From NCBI GenBank assembly GCA_002505455.1, contig DAVB01000043.1, positions 1 to 17,059 of the forward strand: a DNA stretch of 17,059 nucleotides, written 5' to 3'. The notes under the pieces were generated by a model. It saw only the letters and a list, made by a program, of their open reading frames with translations, searched no databases and had not been told where the DNA came from. The position numbers were made by a program, and so were the translations under genes. Below, piece by piece: positions 8,342 through 14,917 of this stretch; position 1 is the stretch's first letter, and each line of letters starts with the position of its first letter. This DNA is from Euryarchaeota archaeon UBA52. Its GTDB lineage: Archaea; Thermoplasmatota; Poseidoniia; Poseidoniales; Thalassarchaeaceae.

Positions 8342-8608
8342 TTATAGACGACCCATCTCAAGGGCCTCTATCTGAGATATCATAGAGTCTATCGAACGGA
8401 TCTTATCTTCGAATCCATCGACGATTCCCTCGCCTTCTCCCAAAACAACATCTATTTCGATGAACATCATGCCAAAAGCCAGCGGCTTTATTGAAATGGA
8501 TTGAACTTCTTCTAAAACGGATATCTTGGCTGCTATTCCATCATAATCGGGACGTTCGTCCTCGGGTTGATTTAACGTAATTTTGTACTTGACAACGACT
8601 TGTCCCAT
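8342..8608 (-). CDS. ef1b: archaeal elongation factor 1-beta
   Basis: This 88-residue protein is the nucleotide exchange factor that reloads elongation factor 1-alpha with GTP. It matches the compact archaeal form, with an alpha/beta fold like the C-terminal domain of eukaryotic EF1B. MGQVVVKYKITL is the first strand; SIKPLAFGMMFIEIDVVL carries the family's A-F-G turn; VDGFEDKIRSID and a short last strand finish it. A longer frame reaches back to 8788, but its first 60 residues overlap the zinc-ribbon gene in another frame. The ATG at 8608 has a good GGAG site about 8 bases upstream and matches the family N-terminus. The zinc-ribbon gene ends 16 bp upstream, an order conserved in many archaea. 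Confidence 0.93.
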   Translation of the reverse strand: MGQVVVKYKITLNQPEDERPDYDGIAAKISVLEEVQSISIKPLAFGMMFIEIDVVLGEGEGIVDGFEDKIRSIDSMISQIEALEMGRL

Positions 8609-8624
8609 GGAAATCTCTCCAACA

Positions 8625-8792
8625 TCAAGGTCCTTCAAATGAGCATTTCGGACATCTGTACTGGACGCCCTGATCCCTGCATCTCTCGCTTCGGCCGATT
8701 GGCTCGCCGCACACAGGGCAAGGAAAAGAAGTTGCCTTGGGCTCAACAAGTGGAATTCCGGAGGAAGTACAAATTGCTGCTCGACCACTCAT
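8625..8792 (-). CDS. small zinc-ribbon protein encoded before ef1b
   Basis: A 55-residue protein below the size at which genes are usually called. Read on the minus strand it has the four-knuckle plan of the archaeal family encoded next to EF-1beta (the HVO_2753-like RNA-binding zinc-ribbon family): a C8 knuckle, FPCPVCGE (C25, C28), RSERCRDQG (C38), RCPKCSFEGP (C47, C50) and the typical G-P C-terminus. Two expected cysteines are serines: S11 in CTSSG and S35 in SERC. Knuckles 2 and 4 are intact, so one zinc site should remain and the other is probably lost. The ATG at 8792 has AGGTG upstream, and no other start is in frame. Gene order, reading frame and C-terminal motif together make it real; the molecular role is not known. 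Confidence 0.85.
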   Translation of the reverse strand: MSGRAAICTSSGIPLVEPKATSFPCPVCGEPIGRSERCRDQGVQYRCPKCSFEGP

Positions 8793-8827
8793 TACAGAAC
8801 ACCTGATGCGCTTGCGAGATGCCGACC

Positions 8828-8838
8828 CCTTTTATGCT
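8828..8838 (-). promoter_or_regulatory. TATA box for the zinc-ribbon/ef1b unit
   Basis: On the minus strand AGCATAAAAGG lies about 41 bases before the ATG at 8792. Transcription would start near 8807, leaving a leader of about 15 bases that includes the AGGTG ribosome-binding site. The sequence and spacing fit an archaeal core promoter. Confidence 0.5.
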
Positions 8839-8901
8839 TGACCGAAGGATCTTCTACTAGTATCAATAACCATTATTGCCCACTATACGATCATATCAGT
8901 C

Positions 8902-9354
8902 ATGAATGAGGATGAATTGGCACTAACGGGGGAACAGTTAGATCTTGGAAAATTCGTAACCGATGAAGGCGGTATCTGGAGCCTACGAGATGTAGAGAAG
9001 ATACGCGGATGGAATAACATTGAATATGGTGCTGGTCTGTCTGGAAAGAATACTCCCTCAACTGGACTTTCCATGAACAGAGCATATATCCCTCCAGGCG
9101 GAATAGCAAAGGCGCATATCCACGTAGATTTCGATGTCATGATATTTCTCTTGAAGGGGAGTGTTAGGCACGAATATGGGCCTGGTTGTAAAAAGTCAGT
9201 AATACACAGTGAAGGGGATATGTTCTACATCGAACCCGGTCTGCCACACGAGGTTTTCAACTGCTCAGAGGACGACTGGGTGCATGCCATCGTAGCACGC
9301 TCGGACTCCTCCGAATGGCAGAACATAGAGCCTTACGACCGTGACTCTGAATGA
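8902..9354 (+). CDS. single-domain cupin protein
   Basis: A 150-residue cytosolic protein with one beta-barrel cupin domain in its second half. Motif 1 is IPPGGIAKAHIHVDFDVMI, with the metal-ligand histidines H72 and H74; where most cupins have a glutamate there is an aspartate (D78 or its neighbour). Motif 2 is GDMFYIEPGLPHEVFN, with the third histidine H116 and the closing asparagine N120; a Glu replaces the usual Pro before P-G. A metal site is therefore likely but not standard. The first 50 residues are not conserved in any way I recognise. The substrate is unknown: cupins include isomerases, dioxygenases and sugar-binding proteins. The ATG lacks a Shine-Dalgarno sequence, which suggests a leaderless message. 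The gene stands alone on its strand between divergent and convergent neighbours. Confidence 0.85.
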   Translation: MNEDELALTGEQLDLGKFVTDEGGIWSLRDVEKIRGWNNIEYGAGLSGKNTPSTGLSMNRAYIPPGGIAKAHIHVDFDVMIFLLKGSVRHEYGPGCKKSVIHSEGDMFYIEPGLPHEVFNCSEDDWVHAIVARSDSSEWQNIEPYDRDSE

Positions 9355-9392
9355 CTGGTAGAAGCATCTTCTGAGCTAGTGATATTGATTGA

Positions 9393-9421
9393 CAGGCTGG
9401 GGAGTTTCCCCCCCCAGCCTG
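9393..9421. terminator. strong hairpin between convergent genes
   Basis: CAGGCTGGGG at 9393-9402 pairs perfectly with CCCCAGCCTG at 9412-9421: ten base pairs, eight of them G-C, around a nine-base loop. It lies between the ends of the cupin gene and the convergent aquaporin-like gene. It may stop or protect transcripts from both sides. There is no T-run on either strand, so a classic intrinsic terminator is not proven. Confidence 0.5.
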
Positions 9422-9439
9422 CTTACGTATGTCATGGGT

Positions 9440-9457
9440 GCTCTGACTAATCAGAGC
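9440..9457. terminator. small hairpin over the stop of the aquaporin-like gene
   Basis: GCTCTGA (9440-9446) and TCAGAGC (9451-9457) form a perfect seven-pair stem with a four-base loop. The stop codon of the minus-strand membrane gene is part of the stem. It could be a 3'-end element for that message. No T-run follows. Confidence 0.35.
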
Positions 9458-10041
9458 ATTTCGTCGATCTTGACGCCTACAAGGGCACCAACACCGACGA
9501 ATAGGCCATCGAAGATCCAGTTGACGAGCGTGTCCACGATGCCATCGCCCATACTTGCGAGGGACGCTGCCATCTCGTTACCGCCGTCTAGCATCATTGC
9601 ACCGCCAACGATCATCAGACCAAATGCACTTGCCCAAGCACTATCGCACCTGGTGTGAACCTGCCACCAAACTGCGCCTGCAGCTACCATGGCAAGTACA
9701 CCCCAAAGGTTGTCTGCTATGTCTGGCAACCACATATCCGTTGCTTCCCATCCGGTCTCAATTCCACCGAACTCTGTTGCGAGCAGTATAGCTAGCAAAG
9801 CACCGATCATCTGTGCTACTAGGCGCATACCATTTGCCATCCAGTTACCCTCAACGTCGCTGAGGTCCCCAGTCATCATGTTGCACCAGGTTACCACAGG
9901 CAAAACATGCGCTCCGGCGAAGGCCATCCAAACAACAGCCAATGCGACTGCCCATTCTAGTCCACCTCCAAAGCCAATTGCCCACGATACCGCAAAGGCA
10001 CCGCCGATTTCTGCTTTCATTGCATTCATATCCATTTCCAT
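9451..10041 (-). CDS. aquaporin-like (MIP-type) membrane protein lacking NPA motifs
   Basis: A very hydrophobic protein of 196 residues with about six membrane helices. The segment AGAHVLPVVTW (42-52), followed about 23 residues later by RLVAQMIGALLA, mirrors the aquaporin helix-B loop (S-G-A-H-x-N-P-A-V-T) and helix 3 (A-Q-x-x-G-A). The C-terminal NWIFDGLFVGVGALVG resembles the last MIP helix. The two pore NPA triplets read LPV (47-49) and, at the expected second site, NEM (155-157), where the usual Arg is Ala. It is also shorter than most MIP proteins. A channel or transporter with altered selectivity is possible, but water or glycerol transport cannot be assumed. An ATG at 10050 touches the GAGGAG site; the ATG at 10041 is nine bases from it, so I chose that. 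Alternative: an unrelated six-helix protein with chance similarity. Confidence 0.75.
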   Translation of the reverse strand: MEMDMNAMKAEIGGAFAVSWAIGFGGGLEWAVALAVVWMAFAGAHVLPVVTWCNMMTGDLSDVEGNWMANGMRLVAQMIGALLAILLATEFGGIETGWEATDMWLPDIADNLWGVLAMVAAGAVWWQVHTRCDSAWASAFGLMIVGGAMMLDGGNEMAASLASMGDGIVDTLVNWIFDGLFVGVGALVGVKIDEML

Positions 10042-10088
10042 TTTATTCATCTCCTCGCATTACGAGTGGATGTCTTTCAAATTGAAGA

Positions 10089-10098
10089 GTATATAACT
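10089..10098 (-). promoter_or_regulatory. TATA box for the aquaporin-like gene
   Basis: AGTTATATAC on the minus strand is a near-perfect archaeal TATA box, the best in the window. Transcription should begin about 26 bases further on, near 10067, giving a leader of about 25 bases that contains GAGGAG. Strong box plus strong ribosome-binding site suggests high expression. Confidence 0.6.
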
Positions 10099-10245
10099 GG
10101 AGAGGGTATGAAATGCCCTAAAGGGGCTAAAAACCTAGTTTTCAAGTAAAGCGGGTGTGCCCAGGAACACCGAAAAAATTAGGCATCTAGATTGTCTTTT
10201 CAGGATAATTAACAGACTCATTTCCAGTCAACAAACTCAAAAGTA
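10099..10245. other. divergent intergenic region without a gene
   Basis: This stretch between the TATA box of the aquaporin-like gene and guaC is A-rich and holds no credible coding frame. It has a weak hairpin, GGTGT (10154-10158) with ACACC (10167-10171) around an eight-base loop, followed on the plus strand by GAAAAAATT. ATAATTAAC at about 10204-10212 could serve as a TATA-like box for guaC, with a leader of about 40 bases. I see no riboswitch that I recognise. Confidence 0.35.
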
Positions 10246-10272
10246 GTGCTTCGTTCGATTAGTAAGGTCTGG

Positions 10273-11325
10273 ATGAGAATAGAGAGCGAAATAAAGCTAG
10301 CTTTTGACGATGTAATGATTAGGCCTAAGAGAAGCACGTTGGTTTCAAGATCGGATGTAACGCTGGAGAGGGAGTTCTCTTTCAGGCACACGAGTAGAAC
10401 ATGGGAAGGAGTGCCCGTGTCTGCAGCTAACATGGATACTACTGGGGTCTTCGATGTTGCCAAAGTTCTCCAAAGTCACAATATGATGACCTGTCTACAG
10501 AAATTCTACTCTGTAAAGGATCTTGAGAGAGCATGGGCGGACGGTGTGGATGCTAGATACGTCGCAGTGACTTGTGGATCCACTGAGGATTCATTCCAGC
10601 TCCTGAAGAGGAAATTAGCAACTAACAACGAATTATCGATGATATGCATAGACGTCGCCAATGGATATCGGGAAGTTTTTCTTGAGTTTGTGAAAAGAGT
10701 GAGGTCGGATTTTCCTGATAAGATAATTATCGCAGGGAACGTTGCCACGAATGAGATGACTGAGGCTCTAATTCTAGCCGGTGCAGATGTTGTGAAAGTT
10801 GGTATAGGGCCGGGATCGGTTTGCACGACCAGGAAAGTTGCTGGAGTGGGTTATCCGCAACTCTCGGCTATTTCCGAATGTGCAGATGCTGCACATGGAC
10901 TCGGGGGGCATGTGATGGCCGATGGGGGGTGCAACTCTCCGGGCGACATTGCCAAGGCTTTCGCGGCGGGTGCCGACTTTGTTATGCTAGGAGGGATGTT
11001 CGCAGGTCATGACGAATCTGGTGGCGAGATAGTGGAATCTGAAGACGGCCGTCTCTTCAAGTCGTTTCACGGCATGTCTTCTTCAACTGCAATGGAGCAT
11101 CACTATGGAGAGATTGCAGATCACAGAGCGCCTGAAGGCAAGGCTGTGAGGGTTCCATACAGAGGGTCGCTCTCAACCACAGTCCAATCGATACTAGGGG
11201 GCGTTAGATCGAGTTGTTCTTATGTGGGTGCCAGGAGAATCAAAGATTTGCCAAAATGCACCACATTCATCAGAGTAACTCAAACGACGAATGAGATATA
11301 CAGGGGATTGGAAATCGACGGTTGA
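10273..11325 (+). CDS. guaC: GMP reductase
   Basis: GMP reductase turns GMP into IMP and ammonia with NADPH, so guanine nucleotides can be reused for adenine nucleotides. The 350-residue protein follows E. coli GuaC closely from its first residues (MRIESEIKLAFDDVMIRPKR) onward. The barrel signature GIGPGSVCTT contains the catalytic cysteine C184; VMADGGCNSPGDIAKAF and GADFVMLGGMFAGH bind the nucleotide phosphate. There is no CBS-domain insertion, which together with the GuaC-like N-terminus separates it from IMP dehydrogenase. A GTG at 10246 is also in frame, but ATG 10273 matches the family start and has AAGGT about 5 bases before it. The stop directly abuts the stop of the convergent archease gene. 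The bacterial type of this enzyme in an archaeal setting suggests transfer. Confidence 0.95.
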   Translation: MRIESEIKLAFDDVMIRPKRSTLVSRSDVTLEREFSFRHTSRTWEGVPVSAANMDTTGVFDVAKVLQSHNMMTCLQKFYSVKDLERAWADGVDARYVAVTCGSTEDSFQLLKRKLATNNELSMICIDVANGYREVFLEFVKRVRSDFPDKIIIAGNVATNEMTEALILAGADVVKVGIGPGSVCTTRKVAGVGYPQLSAISECADAAHGLGGHVMADGGCNSPGDIAKAFAAGADFVMLGGMFAGHDESGGEIVESEDGRLFKSFHGMSSSTAMEHHYGEIADHRAPEGKAVRVPYRGSLSTTVQSILGGVRSSCSYVGARRIKDLPKCTTFIRVTQTTNEIYRGLEIDG

Positions 11326-11769
11326 CTAAACGTCAAGAATGATTCTGGCCCACAGCCCGGTAATTGAACCATCTTCAGACTCTCGGGTACCTATTTCTAA
11401 CTCATGGTGCGTGACTGCTTTAATCTCGATTAGGGGTTCAGCTTCATCAACCTCAAATCTTACTGCCTTGGAAGATATTTGAGCGTCGCTGATGGATACA
11501 TCAGTAATGCGCATCATTGATGACTCAGACTCGGATAACCAGTTTACTTCCTCGAGCCATGATACTAAATCACGATCGTCCCTGTCCGATCTAGAAATTG
11601 AAAATGAGATTTGCTCGCCTTCCTTCCAAGGTATCGGGGTCTCCGGGGCGAATCCGTATCTTATTGACAGAAGAGCCTGGGAAGATATTTTGAACAGTTC
11701 AGCGATATTTTCGCCCTCTGCGAGGAAGCCAACATCCGCAGTGGTCGGAAGAATGCTCCAAGAGGCCAT
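11326..11769 (-). CDS. archease, RtcB RNA ligase activator
   Basis: Archease helps RtcB, the tRNA-splicing and RNA-repair ligase, to form its guanylate intermediate over many turnovers. At 147 residues this protein has family length. TTADVGFLAEG (9-19) is the N-terminal H-T-A-D-x-G motif, with Asp12 kept but Thr9 in the place of His. DLVSWLEEVNWL (67-78) is the central helix, IEIKAVTHHELEIG (114-127) the conserved I-K-A-V-T-x-H region, and RIILDV the standard C-terminus with Asp146. The ATG follows GAGGGG. The gene starts 37 bp after the giant repeat gene, so it may be transcribed with it. rtcB is not in the window. Confidence 0.9.
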   Translation of the reverse strand: MASWSILPTTADVGFLAEGENIAELFKISSQALLSIRYGFAPETPIPWKEGEQISFSISRSDRDDRDLVSWLEEVNWLSESESSMMRITDVSISDAQISSKAVRFEVDEAEPLIEIKAVTHHELEIGTRESEDGSITGLWARIILDV

Positions 11770-11806
11770 GCCCCTCGGAGTATCTCATTCGGGAAGAACT
11801 AGTGGG

Positions 11807-14800
11807 TCAGTCGAACTGATTGCAAAGTTGACCTTGTCCGGGGAATGAGAGCGGATTGAGCGGATTTGTATTGTACTTATTCTCGCATTTATTCGTGTAT
11901 CCGTCTGCATCGCTATCGATACTAGCATCAGAAGGATCATGGGGGTCGAGTCCGAAGAAATACTCCCAGCCACTCCACATCGAGTCGCCGTCTTGATCCT
12001 GATGATACACCTCGCTACCATCGAGCCACAAGTCCCCATCTGTATCATTCAGGATAGGGTGAGTTCCATTCTGGAACTCTTCGTAGTTAGTGTAATTCCC
12101 AAGATCGTCATAGAATACTGATCCGGAGGACGTACCAGGATCAATATGACATGCTGAATTCTGAGGATCATTCCAACCTGGGCAGTACTTATTCATCAAA
12201 TGTAGCACATTCAATCCATCAGAATCGAGGTCTTCCGAACCATCGTCCACACCATCACCATCCGAATCTATCATCTTCGGATCAAGTGGCCCGCGCTCAG
12301 TTACTGATAACGTGATATTTCCATATGTCACTGCAAACTCGTTGTGCATAACTTCCCAGCCATCCGGTAGCAAGTCGCCGTCTGTATCGACGCGTACTGG
12401 ATTTGTGTCCCATCTCGAAGGTATCTCCATGAGATTAGGTAGCGAATCGTTATCGGCATCGAACGAAGAGTCTGGAAGGCTACCAAAGCTTGGATCTAGT
12501 GCCCATCTGCCATTCTCTGGGATAGTGAATCCTGTCAAATTTAACTCTGAAAATGTGTAAGTCGGATTGAGTATGCCATCGCCATCAGGATCGCCGGAAG
12601 AAGAGAAACCCTGTAGGTAGTTGTCCCATATCCAGCCCCCTGGGGCTCGCCCACATTCAAGCATTGACTGGCATCCAGGGGGGAGCCAATTATCAGGTGC
12701 TATCCATAGGCTGTGACTAGTGGTATCATCCTCAACAGATGTAATTTGCATTTCCCAACCGTCTGGCTGTAAATCCCCATCCGTATCAGGGTCCAATGGA
12801 TTTGTCGCGGTCTGCCATGGGCGGGGTATGTTGAGAACCTCATATCCATCCTTCAATTCATCATCGTCACTATCGACATCTGATGCATTTGTGACATACT
12901 GATCTTGTCCTGCTATAACCTCCTCTCTATCATCCAAACCATCGTTGTCTGTATCGATTCTTGAAGCATTGGTGAAATACACTGAACCGTTCCATTGGAA
13001 TCCGTCCATTGCTTCTGTGAAGTCTTCGATACCATCGCTGTCGGTATCTCTGTCAGTTGCATTGGTATATGTGGTGTAGTAACCCATCGAATCGGATAGC
13101 CCGTCGGAGTCGGAGTCGAATACCCCTGGATCGCTTCTGACCTTGATATCGCGTGCTGTTCCATCGACAATTCGGATAGTCCATCCTATGACTTCTATGC
13201 CATCGATCAGGCCGTCTCCATCAGTATCTGGATTCATTGGATTTGTCGATCGACCATCGACTATGCCATCTTTATTCAGATCCCTCGCCTGGTATTCATC
13301 TAAATTTGTTAGTCGCTCATAACCCTCAACAATGGTCATGAGGGATTGACTACGACGCTCGACTTCATCGCCCACCTCGATGTGTATCCCATACACGTAG
13401 CCATCTTGATGTGCTTTGATTGGGACGTTGATATACGCGAGATCCTGAACTGTCCTAATCCAAATCAGGGTCTGATTCTTCTGGACGAAATCGCCCAGTT
13501 CGACAGAGACACTCTGCACAGTTGAAACACCGACAAGTTCGGAGTAGAAGACAGAACCGTCTCCATCGGCATCGAATCCGTCCATATCAGGGTCATACAG
13601 GGCGTTCATCCCATCTCTCGGGTTTATCCCATTGAGATGCTCCCAGCCGTCGGGCATCATGTCCCCATCAGTATCATTTGATGAAGGATTAGTGAAATTA
13701 GTAGGCCCCCATGTGTAAGCAACCTCGTACTCCTGAAGATTGTTTAGACTGTCTCCATCAGGATCGCCGTATGCATCAGTCGGCGAAAGAAGATCCAGAG
13801 TATCGTCATAACAGTACTCGAATCCATCCGGCATCCCATCTCCGTCTGTATCCCAATCGCCTGGTCCGTTGAACTTCCCGTCGCCATCCATATCTTGAGA
13901 GAACCAGTCTCTATCGCCGGATTCGCTCATCATGGATGTATAGGGGGCATCCTTTACTATTGAAGAGAAAGTGAATCTCCCACAGTGGACATCTAGATAC
14001 TGTATCCCGTAAGCAACCTCTACCTTGTCAGGAATAAGATCCCCATCACTATCATCAGAAAGCGGGTTTGTAGAGTACAATTCTTCAATGTAATTGGGTA
14101 GCGTGTCCCCTCCTGATGGTTCGAGATCAAGAACTGCGTCGCAAGAATGCTCCCCGAATGGTCCAATTGCAAGATCTTGCCAGTCAGCAAGACCTATCTG
14201 CTGTTGGATTTCAGCTTGCTTGGTGGGTGTGAGGAGAGGACAATCCCAGTTTGGATTGAGGGGGTCGAGCAGGAAAAATGGCTCGGATCCGGCAGCTGTC
14301 ACCTCTAGTGTGTAGAGAGACTCCCAGCGATCGTTTAGTCCGTCTCCATCTGTATCTTTTACACTTGGATTTGTTCCTATCTCTGCTTCTTCTATGTTGG
14401 TTAGGCCGTCCCGATCAGGATCTCCATTGGGACCATTGTCTGGATCGGGGAACGTCTCATTCTGATCGCCTCCATCTGAACCTGCATCTGGATTACTGAA
14501 ATCTATGTCCGTAATCTGAGCCTCGCCACTATCCAAGGGGTCTAGCCCATTGTCGATCTCCCATCCATCGGATAGGCCATCCCCATCAGTATCAGCGAGT
14601 TGCCAGTTCGTACCGTACAATGTTTGCTCCATTCTATCGGGTATACCGTCATAGTCGAAATCTTGACCAGAGATTTGAGTCTCGGATTCATCGAGGAAAA
14701 TATCGTCTGCAGCCGGCTCGTAATATCCGATACTCTGACTTGTACTGAGCATCGCGTCGACTACGGTATACAGGCCTGCTAAACACAGCGTTGCAACGAT

Positions 14801-14836
14801 TGCAGCGATTGCATACTGGTTATGATTGAGTTTCAT
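11807..14836 (-). CDS. giant secreted calcium-binding repeat protein with inserted barrel-sandwich domain
   Basis: A 1009-residue acidic protein that begins with a signal peptide or membrane anchor (hydrophobic 9-28) and is then almost wholly extracytoplasmic. About 24 copies of a thrombospondin type 3-like motif, typically DTDGDGLxDGWE, run from residue 81 to 985 (for example 81-93, 160-172, 387-399, 536-548, 627-639, 816-828 and 930-942). Their aspartates should bind calcium and stiffen the chain. Residues about 432-506 break the pattern and look like a barrel-sandwich hybrid domain (separate entry). Cysteines come in spaced pairs (for example 199/232, 722/728, 885/896), which suggests disulfides. 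There is no C-terminal sorting signal or second membrane helix. The likely role is cell surface structure or adhesion, inferred only from composition. The ATG at 14836 lies about 50 bases after a TATA box; archease follows by 37 bp. Confidence 0.88.
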   Translation of the reverse strand: MKLNHNQYAIAAIVATLCLAGLYTVVDAMLSTSQSIGYYEPAADDIFLDESETQISGQDFDYDGIPDRMEQTLYGTNWQLADTDGDGLSDGWEIDNGLDPLDSGEAQITDIDFSNPDAGSDGGDQNETFPDPDNGPNGDPDRDGLTNIEEAEIGTNPSVKDTDGDGLNDRWESLYTLEVTAAGSEPFFLLDPLNPNWDCPLLTPTKQAEIQQQIGLADWQDLAIGPFGEHSCDAVLDLEPSGGDTLPNYIEELYSTNPLSDDSDGDLIPDKVEVAYGIQYLDVHCGRFTFSSIVKDAPYTSMMSESGDRDWFSQDMDGDGKFNGPGDWDTDGDGMPDGFEYCYDDTLDLLSPTDAYGDPDGDSLNNLQEYEVAYTWGPTNFTNPSSNDTDGDMMPDGWEHLNGINPRDGMNALYDPDMDGFDADGDGSVFYSELVGVSTVQSVSVELGDFVQKNQTLIWIRTVQDLAYINVPIKAHQDGYVYGIHIEVGDEVERRSQSLMTIVEGYERLTNLDEYQARDLNKDGIVDGRSTNPMNPDTDGDGLIDGIEVIGWTIRIVDGTARDIKVRSDPGVFDSDSDGLSDSMGYYTTYTNATDRDTDSDGIEDFTEAMDGFQWNGSVYFTNASRIDTDNDGLDDREEVIAGQDQYVTNASDVDSDDDELKDGYEVLNIPRPWQTATNPLDPDTDGDLQPDGWEMQITSVEDDTTSHSLWIAPDNWLPPGCQSMLECGRAPGGWIWDNYLQGFSSSGDPDGDGILNPTYTFSELNLTGFTIPENGRWALDPSFGSLPDSSFDADNDSLPNLMEIPSRWDTNPVRVDTDGDLLPDGWEVMHNEFAVTYGNITLSVTERGPLDPKMIDSDGDGVDDGSEDLDSDGLNVLHLMNKYCPGWNDPQNSACHIDPGTSSGSVFYDDLGNYTNYEEFQNGTHPILNDTDGDLWLDGSEVYHQDQDGDSMWSGWEYFFGLDPHDPSDASIDSDADGYTNKCENKYNTNPLNPLSFPGQGQLCNQFD
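11832..14596 (-). repeat. array of TSP3-like calcium-binding repeat units
   Basis: This in-frame repeat array encodes about 24 D-x-D-x-D-G units of 12-14 residues at irregular spacing, interrupted by non-repetitive linkers of 10-80 residues. On the plus strand it shows as recurring CCATCxGTATC and CCGTCTCCATC words. The repeats are diverged at base level, so this is an old protein-level array rather than a recent tandem duplication. Confidence 0.85.
13319..13543 (-). other. barrel-sandwich (biotinyl/lipoyl-like) domain within the repeat protein
   Basis: Residues about 432-506 have two matching half-motifs: VQSVSVELGDFVQKNQTLIW (440-459) and, after a hairpin, DGYVYGIHIEVGDEV (478-492) continuing to LMTIVEG. 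The pattern V-x-V-x-x-G-D-x-V-x-x-x-x-x-L, twice, with A-x-x-D-G-x-V at the start of the second, is that of biotin carrier, lipoyl and membrane-fusion (HlyD/RND adaptor) domains. The turn where carriers have the modified Lys (M-K-M) is RTVQDLAYIN, with no lysine, so the adaptor type is more likely than a cofactor carrier. Domain assignment is by eye. Confidence 0.6.
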
Positions 14837-14881
14837 TGCGGCTCGCCCCCCGACAAGGCTACCTGCATTCCGCTGTGCCCC

Positions 14882-14891
14882 GGATATAACC
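14882..14891 (-). promoter_or_regulatory. TATA box for the giant repeat gene
   Basis: GGTTATATCC on the minus strand is about 51 bases before the ATG at 14836. A start of transcription near 14860 would leave a leader of about 24 bases. The 81-bp gap between this gene and the upstream one has no other obvious element. Confidence 0.5.
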
Positions 14892-14917
14892 GTTAGGCGT
14901 AGAGGAGCGTGGGGTTT

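Noticed and set aside
8609..8788. N-terminal extension of the ef1b frame back to 8788, giving a 148-residue protein
   Set aside because: The extra 60 residues lie over the zinc-ribbon gene in another frame and match nothing in the EF-1beta family; the ATG at 8608 has a clear ribosome-binding site.
10108..10149. Thirteen-codon plus-strand frame starting at an ATG
   Set aside because: It is too short, has no ribosome-binding site, and lies in the control region between two divergent genes.
10154..10171. Hairpin before guaC considered as a riboswitch or terminator
   Set aside because: It has only five pairs with an eight-base loop, no T-run in either useful direction, and no conserved riboswitch core that I recognise.
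11832..14596. Recurring short words on the plus strand, considered as a CRISPR array or DNA tandem repeat
   Set aside because: The words vary in sequence and spacing and encode in-frame D-x-D-x-D-G motifs on the minus strand; this is a protein repeat.
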